Shown piece by piece: positions 61,150 to 64,000 of a stretch of 64,000 bases of DNA (position 1 is its first letter; every line of letters begins with the position of its first letter). Below the pieces are notes generated by a model that worked only from the letters and a program-made list of their open reading frames with translations, had not been told where the DNA came from and searched no databases. The DNA comes from Globodera rostochiensis. Lineage: Eukaryota; Nematoda; Chromadorea; Rhabditida; Heteroderidae. The position numbers and the translations under genes are program-made. The stretch is taken from contig JAEVLN010000021.1 in assembly GCA_018350325.1 (NCBI GenBank), positions 992,001-1,056,000 on the forward strand, written 5' to 3'.

Positions 61150-61420
61150 AAATAATTAAACATTTTGTATTGCTCGTCGTCCACCAACACTGTCATACAA
61201 ATTCATATTTTTCGCGTGGGTGGGGGGGGGGGATGGAGTTACACAGTACACACACAGCATGTTCTTCAGTCAATGCCCTTTGCCTCCAACAACACCAATC
61301 AATTTTTTTGCGTTTGTGCGTCTCATTTTGTTCATTTTAGTTCATTAAAAGCAAAAAATCCCAACGGAAATAATCTTAATATGAGAGTCAGGCCGCATTT
61401 ATATTGTGTATAATGTTTTT
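61150..61420. other. GC-richer segment with a G10 run, no clear gene
   Basis: Contains GGGTGGGGGGGGGGATGG and a patch of mixed composition. The plus frame of 82 codons (61165-61413) passes through the G-run and has no domain. It might be an upstream or untranslated part of the minus-strand gene whose terminal exon is at 60629. Confidence 0.3.
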
Positions 61421-61514
61421 TTCAAGCAAAATTTTCGATTGGAGCGACTTTTTAGTCAATATCATTTTTGGCCCTTTGGAATAGTCATATTTTTTGGATT
61501 TTTTTTATATTTGA

Positions 61515-61633
61515 TACCGTAAACACTCTTGTAAACCACCAACCTCCAATAATCCCCCAACCTCTAATAATCCCCTACTCTGAGTAGGTTAAAAAATAAT
61601 CCCCCATGGGGGATTACAAGAGTGTTTACGGTA
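61515..61633. mobile_element. 119-bp MITE with perfect 20-bp terminal inverted repeats
   Basis: The left end TACCGTAAACACTCTTGTAA and the right end (61614-61633) are exact inverse complements. The direct repeat ATTTGA flanks both sides (61509-61514 and 61634-61639). TA at the outermost position would also fit Tc1/mariner-type insertion. The interior has repeated AATCCCCC/GGGGGATT blocks. No coding capacity. Confidence 0.85.
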
Positions 61634-62066
61634 ATTTGATACAGCCAAAAAACGAAAAATTACGTTTTTAAAAGTGAGACGACTGATAAAGATTCTTAAT
61701 TAAAAATTTTTACACATAGTGATCAAATCTGCTCAGTTTGTAGTTTATATTTTGAAATTTTTATTGACGGTCCTTTAGTCAATAAAAATACGGATCTTAT
61801 TTATAATATGTACCTAATTATTTATCTTTTTCAGCAACAAACAATACTGTTTATTTAATTTCAATCAAAAAATCTAACCACATTGAAAATAATTTACCAA
61901 TAATTTAAAAACAGTTTTAAAACTAATTTGTTTTCAATGCAATAAATAAACCATATATTAAAATATATTTTTTAACGGTAAGAGACGCAAAAAATTACTT
62001 CAATAAAAAATGAATAGAAAGAATTATTATAAATGAACTATTCAACAAATAATAAAAAAACAAATA

Positions 62067-63508
62067 TCAATATATTAATAATATTATGCTTATCCCGGAC
62101 ATTAAAGCTGGATTTGCTCCGAGTGGTCGGATGTATTCGAGATGATAATTGTATTTGTCGTTTGGTCGTAATAAGGAAGACTTTTTAAATGCTATATGAA
62201 AAATCCATTTAAAGCGCACAACTCATTTATATATTGCAAAAAGGTGGCCGCGATATGCGCCTTTTAATAAATTATATTCATTCAATGTTAATCAAATTAG
62301 AAGTGAGAACCAATCAACTGGATTTGCTCCGAGTTGTCGGATGTATTCGAGATGATAATTGTATTTGTCGTTTGGTCGTAATAAGGAAGACTTTTTAAAT
62401 GCTATATGAAAAATCCATATTAAAGCGCACAACTCATTTATATATTGCAAAAAGGTGGCCGCGATATGAGCCTTTTAATAAATTATATTCATTCAATGTT
62501 AATCAAAATTAGAAGTGAGAACCAATCAAGGAAAAACTATGTTGAAAATCAAGAGTGAATCAGGATTATTTATAAAATATTTAAAAACCAATTTTATAAC
62601 CAAGCTAATTGTTGTATACTTTAAAAAGTTATTATTAAAATAGATGTTGCTAATCGAAGATGAAGGAGCCAAGCAACTTGCCAACAATAATGAAAAAACT
62701 ATTATACATAAACATTAAAAATACATGGGGTCATTGTGTTTAACTTTTTTCTTATAAAAATCTAAATAATTAAAGCCTTTGTTCTAAAATAGAGCAACTG
62801 TATTTTTATAAATAATTTGAACTATTGTACAAAAATAAAAAATTACTTAAAAATTTATATACAAAAATATAAATCTATGTATAAAGTTATAATAAAATGT
62901 AAATGCAAAAGATGCAGTTTAACAGCAGACTCAAAATATTCAACTTTTTTTTTAAATTTATGAGCTTGAATGATTGTTTCCTTTCAAAAATAATATAAAT
63001 TTGTTGGCAACCCGTAAAAGTAAAATTGCATCAAAAAATTGGGGAAATATAAAAAAAGATAAATCTCTTCAAATTGATGCATGAAGTCCTGAAATTTTTC
63101 AAGAAAATGTTTAAAATGCCGATTTCAAGAATTCATAACTTACGTGACCATGCTGAACAGCCAGCCGCCAACTGGTTAAACAAACTGTGGAGGCAAAATT
63201 TATCTGTTTTAAAATAAATTTTAAAACTCAAAAAAGGGCAAAACCAAATCTATAAAGCAGAAAAAATAAAGAAAAAAAAAGTTAAAAACAAAAATTGAAT
63301 ACAAATGATACTTTATTGCCGAAAAACGCCAAATAAAAAAAATAACGTTTATCAAAAAAATAGACATGGTAGCTGTTTTGAGTCCAAATCTAGAACATAA
63401 ATTCAACTAATTATTAAGGTTCGAGATCAATTTATGTTATTTAAAAAAATATTTTTTAAGTAATTTAACACCCACGCGGAGATTGACTCAATATGTTAAA
63501 GGACGAAG
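62067..63508 (-). CDS. 3' part of an unidentified minus-strand gene with a duplicated terminal exon
   Basis: Three exons join in matching phase. Exon 63472-63508 (acceptor TTCTTTAG) reads SSFNILSQSPR. Exon 63144-63184 (acceptor CCTCCACAG, donor GTAAGT) reads LFNQLAAGCSAWS. The terminal exon 62067-62191 (acceptor CATATAG) reads FKKSSLLRPNDKYNYHLEY, then IRPLGANPALMSGISIILLIY and a stop at 62067-62069. A second copy of the terminal exon begins at 62401 and would end at 62292-62294 as IRQLGANPVDWFSLLI. Upstream exons probably lie beyond the window or went unseen. No family is recognised. The matched phases and good splice sites make coding likely. Confidence 0.5.
62108..62529. repeat. Tandem duplication of about 210 bp, two copies
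   Basis: Copy 1 is 62108-62317 and copy 2 is 62318-62529. They differ at only four places: GTGG/GTTG, one inserted A in CCATTT, GCGCC/GAGCC, and one extra A in CAAATT. The near identity indicates a recent event. Each copy contains a minus-strand exon (see the gene at 62067-63508). Confidence 0.95.
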
Positions 63509-64000
63509 CTAAAGAAGTTATTAATAAAAATTTAAAAATTAAATGATTAATACTTTGCAAATTACTGCCGTAACTCAAAAAACAAAATAATGACAATATA
63601 TATAAATTAAAACATTTTCAATGAAATTTGACCGGGAATATCATAATATAGTATATTAATCTGCAGAGAAGTGATAGATAAGAAATAGCTAATCATATTC
63701 TGTTTCAGATGCAAATGGAAAACATATCAATCAATAATACAAAAAAAGGCTATCCATTGGTGCACTTAACATAACTTATATTTTAGCAAAATAAAAATAT
63801 TTCATTGGAAAAGCTTAATAAGGTTTAAATATATTTTAAAACTTTTTGAGACTTATAGCTCAATTTCAAATTAACCAGTTTATTTTAATTGAAAGATATT
63901 TTTTTATTTAAGTTCTATATCCAATAAAATTGATTAATTAGCAAAATATAAAATTAGAGACATAAAAAGGCCTTAAATAATTGAACGTTAAGGTTTAAAT

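Overview
This is a window of eukaryotic nuclear DNA, very AT-rich, from an animal. Nematode is the best guess. The one gene that can be read almost end to end, at 50.87-58.39 kb on the minus strand, is a secreted astacin zinc metalloprotease with EGF and CUB domains, the layout of nematode NAS proteins. Its introns are mostly 41-60 nt with GT at the 5' end and TTTAG or TTTCAG at the 3' end, and an acceptor-like site sits directly in front of the start codon, as expected for spliced-leader trans-splicing. The species cannot be named from the sequence.

Layout. From 1 to about 50 kb the DNA is gene-poor and AT-rich, with no long ORF that looks real. It is dotted with short (25-160 nt) GC-richer islands flanked by splice consensus, which I read as small exons separated by introns of hundreds to thousands of bases. 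Base composition flips in blocks: A-rich on the + strand at about 2.7-8.7 kb, T-rich at about 10-33 kb, T-rich again at about 35.4-43 kb and 46.4-49.3 kb, and A-rich at about 61.9-64 kb. Introns of the certain gene are T-rich on the sense strand, so these blocks probably mark transcription direction: a minus gene ending near 7.8 kb, a long plus gene between about 15 and 31 kb, and a second plus gene ending near 42.4 kb. None of these genes could be identified. In several islands more than one frame is open, so the exon edges are better supported than the peptides.

From 50.8 to 58.4 kb lies the astacin gene: about 23 exons and about 1095 codons, running signal peptide, unrecognised N-terminal region of about 500 residues, propeptide with Asp-switch, basic cleavage site, catalytic domain, EGF, CUB, and a Cys-containing C-terminal domain. 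Its introns carry several repeats: a palindromic MITE just before the zinc-binding exon, a hAT-like MITE, and a 39-bp minisatellite. A 48-bp minisatellite of about 1.6 kb lies just upstream of its start. From 60.6 to 63.5 kb there are minus-strand terminal exons of one or two further genes, including a 210-bp tandem duplication that copies a terminal exon and gives it a second possible C-terminus.

Mobile and repeat DNA is prominent: two foldback elements with short tandem motifs in their arms (33.4-34.3 and 49.6-50.0 kb), a 55-bp hAT-like mini-element with a perfect 8-bp target duplication at 22.4 kb, and a 119-bp element with perfect 20-bp inverted ends at 61.5 kb. No rRNA or CRISPR was seen, and no tRNA that I would defend.
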